A stretch of DNA of 11,843 nt from contig DAISKD010000010.1 of assembly GCA_036821185.1 (NCBI GenBank), forward strand, positions 1 to 11,843. The letters are read 5' to 3'. Under the pieces are notes generated by a model. That model made no database searches and was not told where the DNA came from. It saw only the letters and a list, made by a program, of their open reading frames with translations. This DNA is from CALJTV01 sp036821185. GTDB lineage: Bacteria > Chloroflexota > Dehalococcoidia > GIF9 > UBA5629. Both the position numbers and the translations under genes were made by a program. Position 1 is the stretch's first letter; each line of letters starts with the position of its first letter. This document shows positions 5,911 through 11,843 of this stretch, piece after piece.

Positions 5911-6657
5911 ATGCCCGAAGAACAAATTCTCAAGGTCTGGGGAGAGTTTGCCTGCTTCACCCGCCCGGAGCTGAAGGTAGAGCGCTTCAGCTATCCGGTC
6001 ATCACCCCCTCGGCGGCTCGAGGTATCTTTGACGCCATATATTGCAAACCGGCCGAGTTCCGCTGGGAAGTGACCAGGGTGGACATCTTGAAGCCGGTGC
6101 GCTACATCGCTCTGAGGCGTAATGAGGTCAAAGAAAAAGCGCCACCGGAAAGAACGCTCATGATGTGGGCAAAAGGCAAAAAAGAACCGGTCCCCATATG
6201 GGCAGATGGCGATAGAGACATGCTTGGCACTGACCAAAAAGGGCGCACCCGGCGTCAGACGATGGCGCTCAAAGATGTCTGCTACCGCCTCTGCGCCAGG
6301 ATACGCCCCTGGCCTGGCTTTGAGGACAGGTTGCCCGCTCTGCAGGAACAGTTCCGCCGACGTGCGGCACAGGGCAAGTGCATCTACCAGCCCTATCTCG
6401 GCTGTCGGGAGTTCCCGGCTTACTTCGAACTTGTCCAGGAGGGAGCTACACTTGAGCCGTGCATTGACTACAGCCTGGATGTTGGCCTCATGCTCTACGA
6501 TGTTTTTGACCTTTCAAGACCGGGTAAACCGCTGGATACGGCTCGTAATGAGCTCCCGTCCATCAGCCTCTTCAGGGCGAAGATAGAGAACGGCGTGCTC
6601 CGCGTTCCCCCGTACGATAGCGACGATGTGCTGAAGAGGAGGGGGTACCATGCTTGA
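5911..6657 (+). CDS. cas5c: Cas5c (Cas5d), crRNA-processing and Cascade subunit
   Basis: A 248-residue Cas5 of the I-C type. In I-C this protein, not Cas6, cuts the pre-crRNA and then holds its 5' handle in Cascade. Family features are KVWGEFACFTRPELKVER, TPSAARGIFDAIYCKP, RRNEV and YLGCREFPAYFEL. The tyrosine used by the Bacillus halodurans enzyme (Tyr46 there) matches Tyr44 here. The catalytic Lys-His pair (116-117 there, a GKH motif upstream of FRRRA in other members) appears replaced by Ala143-Leu144 in LPALQEQFRRRA, by my alignment from memory. AAGGAGGT (5899-5906) precedes the ATG. It overlaps cas8c by eight bases. Confidence 0.94.
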   Translation: MPEEQILKVWGEFACFTRPELKVERFSYPVITPSAARGIFDAIYCKPAEFRWEVTRVDILKPVRYIALRRNEVKEKAPPERTLMMWAKGKKEPVPIWADGDRDMLGTDQKGRTRRQTMALKDVCYRLCARIRPWPGFEDRLPALQEQFRRRAAQGKCIYQPYLGCREFPAYFELVQEGATLEPCIDYSLDVGLMLYDVFDLSRPGKPLDTARNELPSISLFRAKIENGVLRVPPYDSDDVLKRRGYHA

Positions 6658-8395
6658 GCTTTTGGCTAAGCGCGCATTAGCTAGCGAGCCCGGTTTCACC
6701 GCCAAGGAGGTGCGCTGGGCGATCCAGTTTGACTCGCAGGAAGGCTTTACCGGTCTGGTTGAGCTGGGAAAGGCGGGACAGAAAAGGAACCGGGGGCGGC
6801 TTTTTCCGAAGTGCCCGGACCTCACCCAGCCGGAGCTTGTCTCCGGCCCTTCGCCAAGAAGCCACTTCCTTGTCGAGACGGCAAGCGTCGTTACCTTGTA
6901 CAAGGCTGACGCGGACAAGAAAACCGCCCAAAAACACAAGTTCTTCGTTTATATGCTTGAAGAGGCTGGTAAGACTGTCCCGTACCTAGCAAAGATCGCC
7001 GGCTTCATGAAAGACGGTACCGTTTTGGAAAAAATACGAAAAGAGATGTCCCGGCACAAGGTTAGGCCCACGGATAAGGTGACCTTTGGGCTTGACGGTG
7101 AATTCCCTCTGGAAAAGGACGACTGGCACGAATGGTGGCGCTCTTTCCGCAGCGGGCTCGCCAGCACCGGATCAACGACGCCGCAAGATGAGTTGTTCCG
7201 CTGTTTTGTCACCGGAGAACTTGTTGTACCCACCCGGACCCACCCCAAAATTAAAGATGAAAAACTGGCTGTGGTCGGCGGTGCCGCCAGCGGCGATGCG
7301 CTCATCAGCTGTGATAAGGAAGCTTACTGTTCCTACGGGCTGAAGCAATCTTTTAATGCCGCCACCTCAGAAAAGGCGGCCAGGGCGTATGCCGATGCCT
7401 TGAAAGAGTTGATACGGGAAAACAGCAAGCACCTAACCGGAGCGCTGGTGGTCTACTGGTTCAAAGAGAAGGTTGACCCCGGGGATGACCCGTTCCCATT
7501 TCTTACCGATGCCCCCCAGATCCGGGAGCTAAATGCCCGGGAAAGAATGCGTGAGCTGCTCGACGGCATCGAGACAGGTAAACGGCCAGACCTCAGAGGC
7601 AACCGCTATTATGTCATGGCCATGTCTGGGGCTGGCGGGCGTGTCATGGTACGGGACTGGGTGGAAGGGGACTTTTCCGAGCTGGTGAGGAACGTCAACC
7701 GATGGTTTGACGACTTAGACATCGTCCTTCATGACGGAAGACGGAGTTCCCCACCGCGGTTTATTGCCGTGCTCGAAGCCCTCAGCGGTGACCGTGACCA
7801 GCTACCAGCGCCCCTTGCAAGTAAGCTATGGCGGGTAGCCGTGCGCGGTGAGGAGTTCCCTTACCAGGTCTTAGCCCAGTCTGCTTACAGAAGACGGAGC
7901 GAGGTCCTTCGGGGTGAGGACCTGAACGCAATTGGGATGGCCCTGATAAAGGCCTATCATTTAAGAAAATATAGAAAGGAGGGAAGCACATTGGTTGAAA
8001 TGCTTAAGCCGGAACTAAGCGAGGACTTTCCCAACGTAGCTTACCAGTGCGGTCGGCTGTTGGCAGCCCTGGCGGAGCTGCAGCGGGCAGCGCTAGGCGC
8101 TGTAGGCGCAGGCGTGGTCAAGCGTTATTACGCGGCGGCGAGCACCACTCCAGCCCTCGTGCTTGGGCGCCTTATCAGCAATAGCCAGCACCACCTGAAC
8201 AAACTGGAGTCCAGCTCGTCCCCCTATGCCCGCTGGTATGAAAACACGATCGCCGAAATAGTGGACCGTATTAAAGAGCCGCTGCCCAGGACGCTGACGC
8301 TCGAGGAGCAGAGCCTGTTTGCGCTCGGCTATTATCACCAGCTGGCCGCTTTTAGAGCTGGCAAAAAAGGGAACGAAAGCAAAAAGGAGAGCTAA
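6650..8395 (+). CDS. cas8c: Cas8c (Csd1), large subunit of type I-C Cascade
   Basis: A 581-residue Cas8c, which in I-C Cascade recognises the protospacer-adjacent motif and recruits Cas3. Characteristic segments are CFVTGE (185-190), the following THPKIK (197-202), and the block CDKEAYCSYGLKQSFNAATSE (221-241). The extreme N-terminus (MLELLAKRALASEPGFTAKEV) is unlike the QALYDYYQRL-type start I recall for many Csd1 proteins, so this is a divergent member. GAGGAGGGGG just before the ATG is a strong ribosome site, and the gene overlaps cas5c by eight bases. The C-terminal 134 residues are likely also made separately as Cas11c. Its stop is two bases from the cas7c start. Confidence 0.94.
   Translation: MLELLAKRALASEPGFTAKEVRWAIQFDSQEGFTGLVELGKAGQKRNRGRLFPKCPDLTQPELVSGPSPRSHFLVETASVVTLYKADADKKTAQKHKFFVYMLEEAGKTVPYLAKIAGFMKDGTVLEKIRKEMSRHKVRPTDKVTFGLDGEFPLEKDDWHEWWRSFRSGLASTGSTTPQDELFRCFVTGELVVPTRTHPKIKDEKLAVVGGAASGDALISCDKEAYCSYGLKQSFNAATSEKAARAYADALKELIRENSKHLTGALVVYWFKEKVDPGDDPFPFLTDAPQIRELNARERMRELLDGIETGKRPDLRGNRYYVMAMSGAGGRVMVRDWVEGDFSELVRNVNRWFDDLDIVLHDGRRSSPPRFIAVLEALSGDRDQLPAPLASKLWRVAVRGEEFPYQVLAQSAYRRRSEVLRGEDLNAIGMALIKAYHLRKYRKEGSTLVEMLKPELSEDFPNVAYQCGRLLAALAELQRAALGAVGAGVVKRYYAAASTTPALVLGRLISNSQHHLNKLESSSSPYARWYENTIAEIVDRIKEPLPRTLTLEEQSLFALGYYHQLAAFRAGKKGNESKKES
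7975..7983 (+). promoter_or_regulatory. Internal ribosome site within cas8c for Cas11c
   Basis: AAAGGAGGG lies inside the cas8c frame, eight bases before an in-frame TTG at 7991. It matches the anti-Shine-Dalgarno as well as any gene-start site in this operon. Internal initiation at this part of cas8c is established in other I-C systems. Confidence 0.75.
7991..8395 (+). CDS. cas11c: Cas11c small subunit, made by internal initiation in cas8c
   Basis: The 3' end of cas8c, in the same frame, is predicted to be translated alone as a 134-residue, largely helical protein. In type I-C systems such as that of Desulfovibrio vulgaris, Cas11c arises this way and lines the inner side of Cascade, contacting the non-target strand; it is needed for interference. 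The start is TTG 7991, codon 448 of cas8c, with AAAGGAGGG eight bases upstream. An ATG at 8000 is in frame but 16 bases from that site. Helical segments include NVAYQCGRLLAALAELQRAA and LNKLESSSSPYARWYENTI. The ribosome site is seen; the product is inferred from known I-C biology. Confidence 0.75.
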   Translation: MVEMLKPELSEDFPNVAYQCGRLLAALAELQRAALGAVGAGVVKRYYAAASTTPALVLGRLISNSQHHLNKLESSSSPYARWYENTIAEIVDRIKEPLPRTLTLEEQSLFALGYYHQLAAFRAGKKGNESKKES

Positions 8396-8397
8396 AA

Positions 8398-9408
8398 ATG
8401 GCAGATGTCATTACTAACCGCTACGAGTTTATCTATCTTTTTGACTGTGAGAACGGCAACCCCAACGGTGACCCTGATGCCAGCAACTTGCCGCGGGTTG
8501 ACCCCGAAGATATGCACGGACTCGTCTCTGATGTAGCCTTAAAGCGGCGCATCAGGAACTACGTGCAGTTTGCTCGGGGAAATCAGATGCCCTACGCTAT
8601 CTTTGTGGAGCACCTAACTAACCTCAATACCAAGATCGCCAGGGCACATGAAATGGCGAATACTGGCTACACTGCTGGCGAGAAAAAACCAAACAAGGAC
8701 CAGGTGAGCAAGGCACGTCAATGGCTATGTAACAACTTTTACGACGTGCGCACCTTCGGTGCCGTGATGAGCACCGGACCTAACGCCGGTCAGGTGCGCG
8801 GACCGGTGCAATTAACCTTTGCCCGCTCTATTGATCCTATCCTGCCCCTGGACCTTTCCATCACCCGCATGGCGGTCGCTGAAACGGGAGAGGTGCTTAA
8901 GTCTTCTCACGACTACGAAGAGTGGGAGAAAAACGCGCCTGAGGACTCCCTGCGCACCGTGGGCAGAAAGGCTCTTATCCCCTATGGTCTGTACCTAGCC
9001 AAAGGCTTCGTCAGTGCCTATTTGGCAGAGCAGGTCGGCTTTACGGAAGAGGACCTCTCGCTGCTCTGGGAAGCACTGCTTCGTATGTTCGAACATGACC
9101 GTTCGGCTTCCAAAGGGGTTATGTCCGTACGAGAGCCCATAGTCATTTTCAAACATGTCGGCACGGATAGAGACCCAACGCAGCGTGCTCGGCAGGCAAA
9201 GCTTGGCTGCGCCCCGGCACATAAGCTCTTTGACCTTCTGAAAGTCTCGAGACGAGAAGGTGTGCAGGTTCCCCGCTCCTTTTGGGATTACCAGGTCACG
9301 TTTGTCAGGAGCGGTGTTCCCCAGGGCGTCGAGGTTGAATTTGCCTACTGGGCTGGTGATAGAACGGTGATTAAACCCGAGCCACCCGACTGGTGGCAAA
9401 AAGGATGA
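8398..9408 (+). CDS. cas7c: Cas7c (Csd2), crRNA backbone subunit
   Basis: A 336-residue Cas7 of the I-C type, several copies of which form the filament that holds the crRNA spacer and pairs it with the target. The N-terminus has the typical RRM-like strand and glycine-rich stretch (YEFIYLFDCENGNPNGDPDA, residues 9-28), then DVALKRRIRNYVQ. The FYDVRTFGAVMSTGP block (114-128) and GQVRGPVQLTFARSIDP (131-147) are conserved Csd2 features. Length is slightly above the roughly 280-300 usual for the family, without an evident extra domain. AAGGAGA (8384-8390) lies seven bases before the ATG, inside the end of cas8c. It is followed after four bases by cas4. Confidence 0.95.
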   Translation: MADVITNRYEFIYLFDCENGNPNGDPDASNLPRVDPEDMHGLVSDVALKRRIRNYVQFARGNQMPYAIFVEHLTNLNTKIARAHEMANTGYTAGEKKPNKDQVSKARQWLCNNFYDVRTFGAVMSTGPNAGQVRGPVQLTFARSIDPILPLDLSITRMAVAETGEVLKSSHDYEEWEKNAPEDSLRTVGRKALIPYGLYLAKGFVSAYLAEQVGFTEEDLSLLWEALLRMFEHDRSASKGVMSVREPIVIFKHVGTDRDPTQRARQAKLGCAPAHKLFDLLKVSRREGVQVPRSFWDYQVTFVRSGVPQGVEVEFAYWAGDRTVIKPEPPDWWQKG

Positions 9409-9412
9409 CCGC

Positions 9413-10096
9413 ATGTACTCTGAGGATGAACTCCTGCCGCTCTCGGCTCTTTCCCACCTCGTTTTCTGCGAGCGCCGCGCGGGGCTGGTTCTGCTGGAAG
9501 GGCTCTGGGAAGACAATGTGTTCACTGCGGAGGGCGCTCTCCTGCACGAGCGGACGCACCAGGGCGGGCTGGAAAATCGGCAAGGGTGGCAGGTGATAAG
9601 GGGACTGTGGTTACGTTCCTTCCGGCTCGGAGTTTACGGGCGGGCTGATGTGGTGGAATTCCAGCGGGCTGTCCCTGAAGGAAGGATCGGGTCTCACGCT
9701 GGTGAGGTGGCAGAAAGGTGGCAACCTGTCCTGGTGGAATATAAGCGCGGTCGCTTGAGGCGAGAGGTCAGCTTTGAGGTACAGCTATGTGCCCAGGCAA
9801 TGTGTCTCGAGGAGATGCTGGGAATCGAGGTTAAGTCTGGAATGATATATTACGGTGAGACTAGGCGACGCCTGGAAATAGCACTTGATAGCACACTGCG
9901 GGAAAGATGCATTGCTGCAGCTGAACGTCTTCATGAGCTTGTAGCCAGTAGCAGGACACCGCCGGCAGTATATCGCCCCAGGTGCCGTGCTTGTTCGCTG
10001 CGTGGACTCTGCCTGCCCACCGCCATGAGTCCCAAAAAGAGTGTGCACAGATATCTGCATCAGGCTACGGAGGTGGGTCATGAGGCGCTTGCTTAA
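9413..10096 (+). CDS. cas4: Cas4 RecB-like nuclease for spacer acquisition
   Basis: A 227-residue Cas4. With Cas1-Cas2 it trims prespacers and selects those with the right adjacent motif and orientation. The four cysteines for an iron-sulphur cluster are Cys19 (LVFCERR) and Cys191, Cys194 and Cys200 (CRACSLRGLC). The RecB nuclease core is seen as His45, Asp79 (GRADVV), Glu109-x-Lys111 (VLVEYKRG) and Gln124 (FEVQLCAQAM). All expected residues are present. AAGGA lies just before the ATG, at the end of cas7c. The 3' end overlaps cas1 by 17 bases, fitting the known Cas4-Cas1 complex in I-C systems. Confidence 0.95.
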   Translation: MYSEDELLPLSALSHLVFCERRAGLVLLEGLWEDNVFTAEGALLHERTHQGGLENRQGWQVIRGLWLRSFRLGVYGRADVVEFQRAVPEGRIGSHAGEVAERWQPVLVEYKRGRLRREVSFEVQLCAQAMCLEEMLGIEVKSGMIYYGETRRRLEIALDSTLRERCIAAAERLHELVASSRTPPAVYRPRCRACSLRGLCLPTAMSPKKSVHRYLHQATEVGHEALA

Positions 10097-11111
10097 TGTG
10101 CTTTTTGTGACCACCCAGGGTGCCTATCTGCACCGCGAAAGGGAATCGGTGCTGGTGGAATGTAACGGCGAAAGAAAGATAAGGGTACCAGTGCACACCC
10201 TGGAGGGCATTGTGTGCTTTGGTCAGGTGATGGTGAGCCCGCAGGTGATGGAGCTCTGTGCCGAGCGCGGTGTGACTATGTCCTTCCTGAGCCAGGGCGG
10301 TCGTTTCTGGGCGCGTGTGCAGGGTCCGGTCTCAGGGAATGTGCTGCTGCGACGCGCCCAGTATCGGATGGCTGACGACGCCGAAAGTTCGGCACAGATA
10401 GCGCGAGCGGTGGTAATTGCCAAGGTGTTCAATTCCCGGGCAGTACTTCAAAGACAATTGCGCAGCCACCCATGTTCCGAAGGGGCTACCGAATTACGAG
10501 AGGCGGTAGACCACCTTGGCGAGCTGCTCAAAGCTCTTAGCTCGCACCAGTCGCTGGACTCGGTTAGAGGGATAGAAGGCGAAGCAGCCCGCCGTTACTT
10601 CCAGGTATTCCGCCACCTTGTCTTAGTCCAGAGAGACTCGTTTCCTTTTGACGGACGCAGCCGTCGCCCACCGTTAGACAACATGAATGCACTTCTCTCT
10701 TTTATCTACACCCTTCTTGTTCACGATGTCACCTCAGCGCTGGAGAGCGTAGGGCTGGATCCAGCGGTGGGCTTTCTTCATCGGGATCGCCCGGGGCGCC
10801 CGGGACTTGCCCTGGACATTGTAGAAGAGCTGCGCCCTTATCTTGGTGATCGGCTGGCGCTATCCTTGGTCAACCTTAAGCAAGTGACTGGTGAAGGTTT
10901 CCAGAAAACGACGAGCGGAGCGGTAGTCATGGACGATGATACCCGCCGGCAGGTTATCAAAACTTATCAAGAGCGAAAGCGTGAAGAGATCGTACATCCG
11001 TACTTGAAGGAGAAGATAGAAGTAGGGCTGATTCCTTATGCCCAGGCGTTGCTACTGGCGCGCTACATCAGGGGAGACATCGATGGTTATCCGCCGTTCA
11101 TCTGGCGATAA
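10080..11111 (+). CDS. cas1: Cas1 integrase, type I-C
   Basis: A 343-residue Cas1, the metal-dependent integrase that inserts new spacers at the leader end of the array with Cas2. The catalytic residues are visible: the Glu of SVRGIEGEAARRYF (Glu166), His234 in GFLHRDRPGRPG and Asp246 in LALDIVEELRP. ATG 10080 (MRRLLNVLFVTTQGAYL) is chosen because GGAGGTG at 10069-10075 lies four bases upstream and the family N-terminus fits; GTG 10041 would add 13 unlike residues. It overlaps cas4 by 17 bases. A 62-base gap to cas2 follows, the longest inside the cas operon, with no clear promoter or terminator. Confidence 0.96.
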   Translation: MRRLLNVLFVTTQGAYLHRERESVLVECNGERKIRVPVHTLEGIVCFGQVMVSPQVMELCAERGVTMSFLSQGGRFWARVQGPVSGNVLLRRAQYRMADDAESSAQIARAVVIAKVFNSRAVLQRQLRSHPCSEGATELREAVDHLGELLKALSSHQSLDSVRGIEGEAARRYFQVFRHLVLVQRDSFPFDGRSRRPPLDNMNALLSFIYTLLVHDVTSALESVGLDPAVGFLHRDRPGRPGLALDIVEELRPYLGDRLALSLVNLKQVTGEGFQKTTSGAVVMDDDTRRQVIKTYQERKREEIVHPYLKEKIEVGLIPYAQALLLARYIRGDIDGYPPFIWR

Positions 11112-11173
11112 CAAGGCACCTTAACAATTGAATCTGTGAATAGAGCCGGTTGTTGTGCACACAGGGGGTTTAG

Positions 11174-11464
11174 ATGCTAGTGCTGATAACTTACGATGTA
11201 AGGACAGAGAGTGAGTCTGGTCAGAAGCGGCTGAGACGCGTAGCTAAGGTGTGTGAAGACTACGGTCAGCGCGTGCAAAAATCGGTTTTTGAATGTCTGG
11301 TAGACCCTCAGCAGTGGGTCACGCTACGAAGCAGGCTGTTAAAAGAAGTCAACCTGGAAGAGGACAGTCTCAGGTTTTACTTCTTGGGCAAAAACTGGAA
11401 GATTCGGGTGGAGCACGTGGGTTTGCAACGGGCATATGACCCCGAGGGTCCACTGCTTGTCTGA
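11174..11464 (+). CDS. cas2: Cas2, spacer-acquisition partner of Cas1
   Basis: A 96-residue Cas2 with a ferredoxin-like fold, forming the dimeric core on which Cas1 assembles. MLVLITYDV carries the conserved Asp8, followed by the usual RLRRVAKVCEDYGQRVQKSVFECLV segment split over a helix and strand, and a C-terminal strand LRFYFLG. Length is typical. AGGGGG a few bases before the ATG is the ribosome site. It is the last cas gene; the CRISPR leader starts directly after it, and no terminator is evident between them. Confidence 0.95.
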   Translation: MLVLITYDVRTESESGQKRLRRVAKVCEDYGQRVQKSVFECLVDPQQWVTLRSRLLKEVNLEEDSLRFYFLGKNWKIRVEHVGLQRAYDPEGPLLV

Positions 11465-11603
11465 AGGGGACTGTGGCAGACCCGGAGTGGACATTGATGA
11501 CGATAGGGGTCGGCGAGCTTCCTAGGGCGGCCTTGGTGGTTACTTTTTGGGCTACCAGCACAGACCAAGGTCACGGGCCACGTTTGGTTTAAGAAAAAAT
11601 GCC
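11465..11603 (+). promoter_or_regulatory. CRISPR leader with inverted repeat
   Basis: These 139 bases between the cas2 stop and the first repeat are the expected leader, which should contain the array promoter and the signals for integrating spacers at the first repeat. An inverted repeat CCTTGGT (11531-11537) / ACCAAGG (11564-11570) ends 33 bases before the array. The last stretch is A-rich (AAGAAAAAATGCC). I find no convincing -35/-10 pair. The leader role follows from position and array orientation. Confidence 0.75.
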
Positions 11604-11843
11604 GTCGCCCCCCGTGCGGGGGCGTGGATTGAAACAATTCAATGTATCCATTTGTCATGTCTTGCTTTGAGTCGCCCCCCGTGCGGGGGCGTGGATTGAA
11701 ACATCCCTAGTAGCATCCTCACAAACAAATTTCCATGTCGCCCCCCGTGCGGGGGCGTGGATTGAAACAACAGAAAGCCCACTTTAATCAAAGGAGGAAA
11801 TAGTCGCCCCCCGTGCGGGGGCGTGGATTGAAACCACAGCTTG
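11604..11843 (+). CRISPR. Type I-C CRISPR array, leader-proximal end, cut by the window edge
   Basis: Four identical 32-base repeats lie at 11604-11635, 11671-11702, 11737-11768 and 11803-11834. They begin GTCGCCCCCC and end TGGATTGAAAC, the classic I-C form. Repeat positions 3-9 (CGCCCCC) and 15-21 (GGGGGCG) form a 7-base stem with a 5-base loop; cleavage after it would leave the usual 11-base 5' handle TGGATTGAAAC. Spacers are 35, 34 and 34 bases (11636-11670, 11703-11736, 11769-11802), then nine bases of a fourth. Spacers look A+T-rich compared with the genes. Perfect repeat identity suggests the leader-proximal, recently active end. Confidence 0.98.

Noticed and set aside
6650..6657. Overlap of cas5c and cas8c as a possible frameshift fusion.
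   Set aside because: cas8c has its own strong ribosome site and ATG, both proteins are complete, and short overlaps are usual in cas operons.
10041..10079. Upstream GTG start for cas1 giving a longer product.
   Set aside because: ATG 10080 has GGAGGTG just upstream and gives the usual Cas1 N-terminus; the extra residues overlap cas4 and look unrelated.
11636..11802. Self-targeting of sequences in this window by the visible spacers.
   Set aside because: I see no extended match to any of the three full spacers on either strand by eye; an exhaustive search was not possible.

Overview
This is a bacterial chromosome segment holding two toxin-antitoxin-like modules followed by an apparently intact type I-C CRISPR-Cas locus. 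All confident genes lie on the + strand and are packed into operons. Good Shine-Dalgarno sites (AAGGAGGT, GAGGTGA, GGAGGTG) and several TTG or GTG starts fit an anaerobic Firmicute-like or Chloroflexota-like host, but nothing here fixes the taxon. No rRNA, tRNA, transposase or integrase is visible.

Left part (1-2589). A vapB/vapC pair (118-854) sits behind a TATAAT promoter overlaid with direct repeats of TATTGCAGTAT, a likely autoregulatory operator. After a 219-base gap comes a nucleotidyltransferase with an N-terminal winged helix (1074-1712), overlapping by 53 bases a HEPN-domain gene (1660-2097). Together they resemble the MNT/HEPN class of toxin-antitoxin. The gaps on either side of this pair carry related sequences, including a 25-base direct repeat with one mismatch (864-888 and 2192-2216), so the pair looks like a bracketed cassette.

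Centre and right (2525-11464). An extended -10 promoter (TGCTATAAT) with an upstream imperfect dyad precedes a WYL-domain regulator (2590-3588). Fifteen bases later the cas genes begin, in the standard I-C order cas3, cas5c, cas8c, cas7c, cas4, cas1, cas2. Spacing is tight (overlaps, or gaps of 2 to 15 bases) except for 62 bases before cas2. The 3' end of cas8c contains a strong internal ribosome site and TTG start that should produce Cas11c, the small Cascade subunit, as a separate protein. Cas4-Cas1-Cas2 would acquire spacers, Cas5c-Cas8c-Cas7c-Cas11c would form the crRNA-guided complex, and Cas3 would degrade the target. The WYL protein probably controls the operon.

Right edge (11465-11843). 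A 139-base leader with an inverted repeat leads into a CRISPR array of identical 32-base I-C repeats (four seen) with 34-35-base spacers, continuing past the window.

Most worth a second look: Cas5c appears to have lost the Lys-His pair used for crRNA processing in studied homologues; the internal Cas11c start; the dyad at the WYL/cas promoter; the repeats bracketing the NTase/HEPN pair; and the HEPN protein's motif without histidine. The I-C system itself is a known type.
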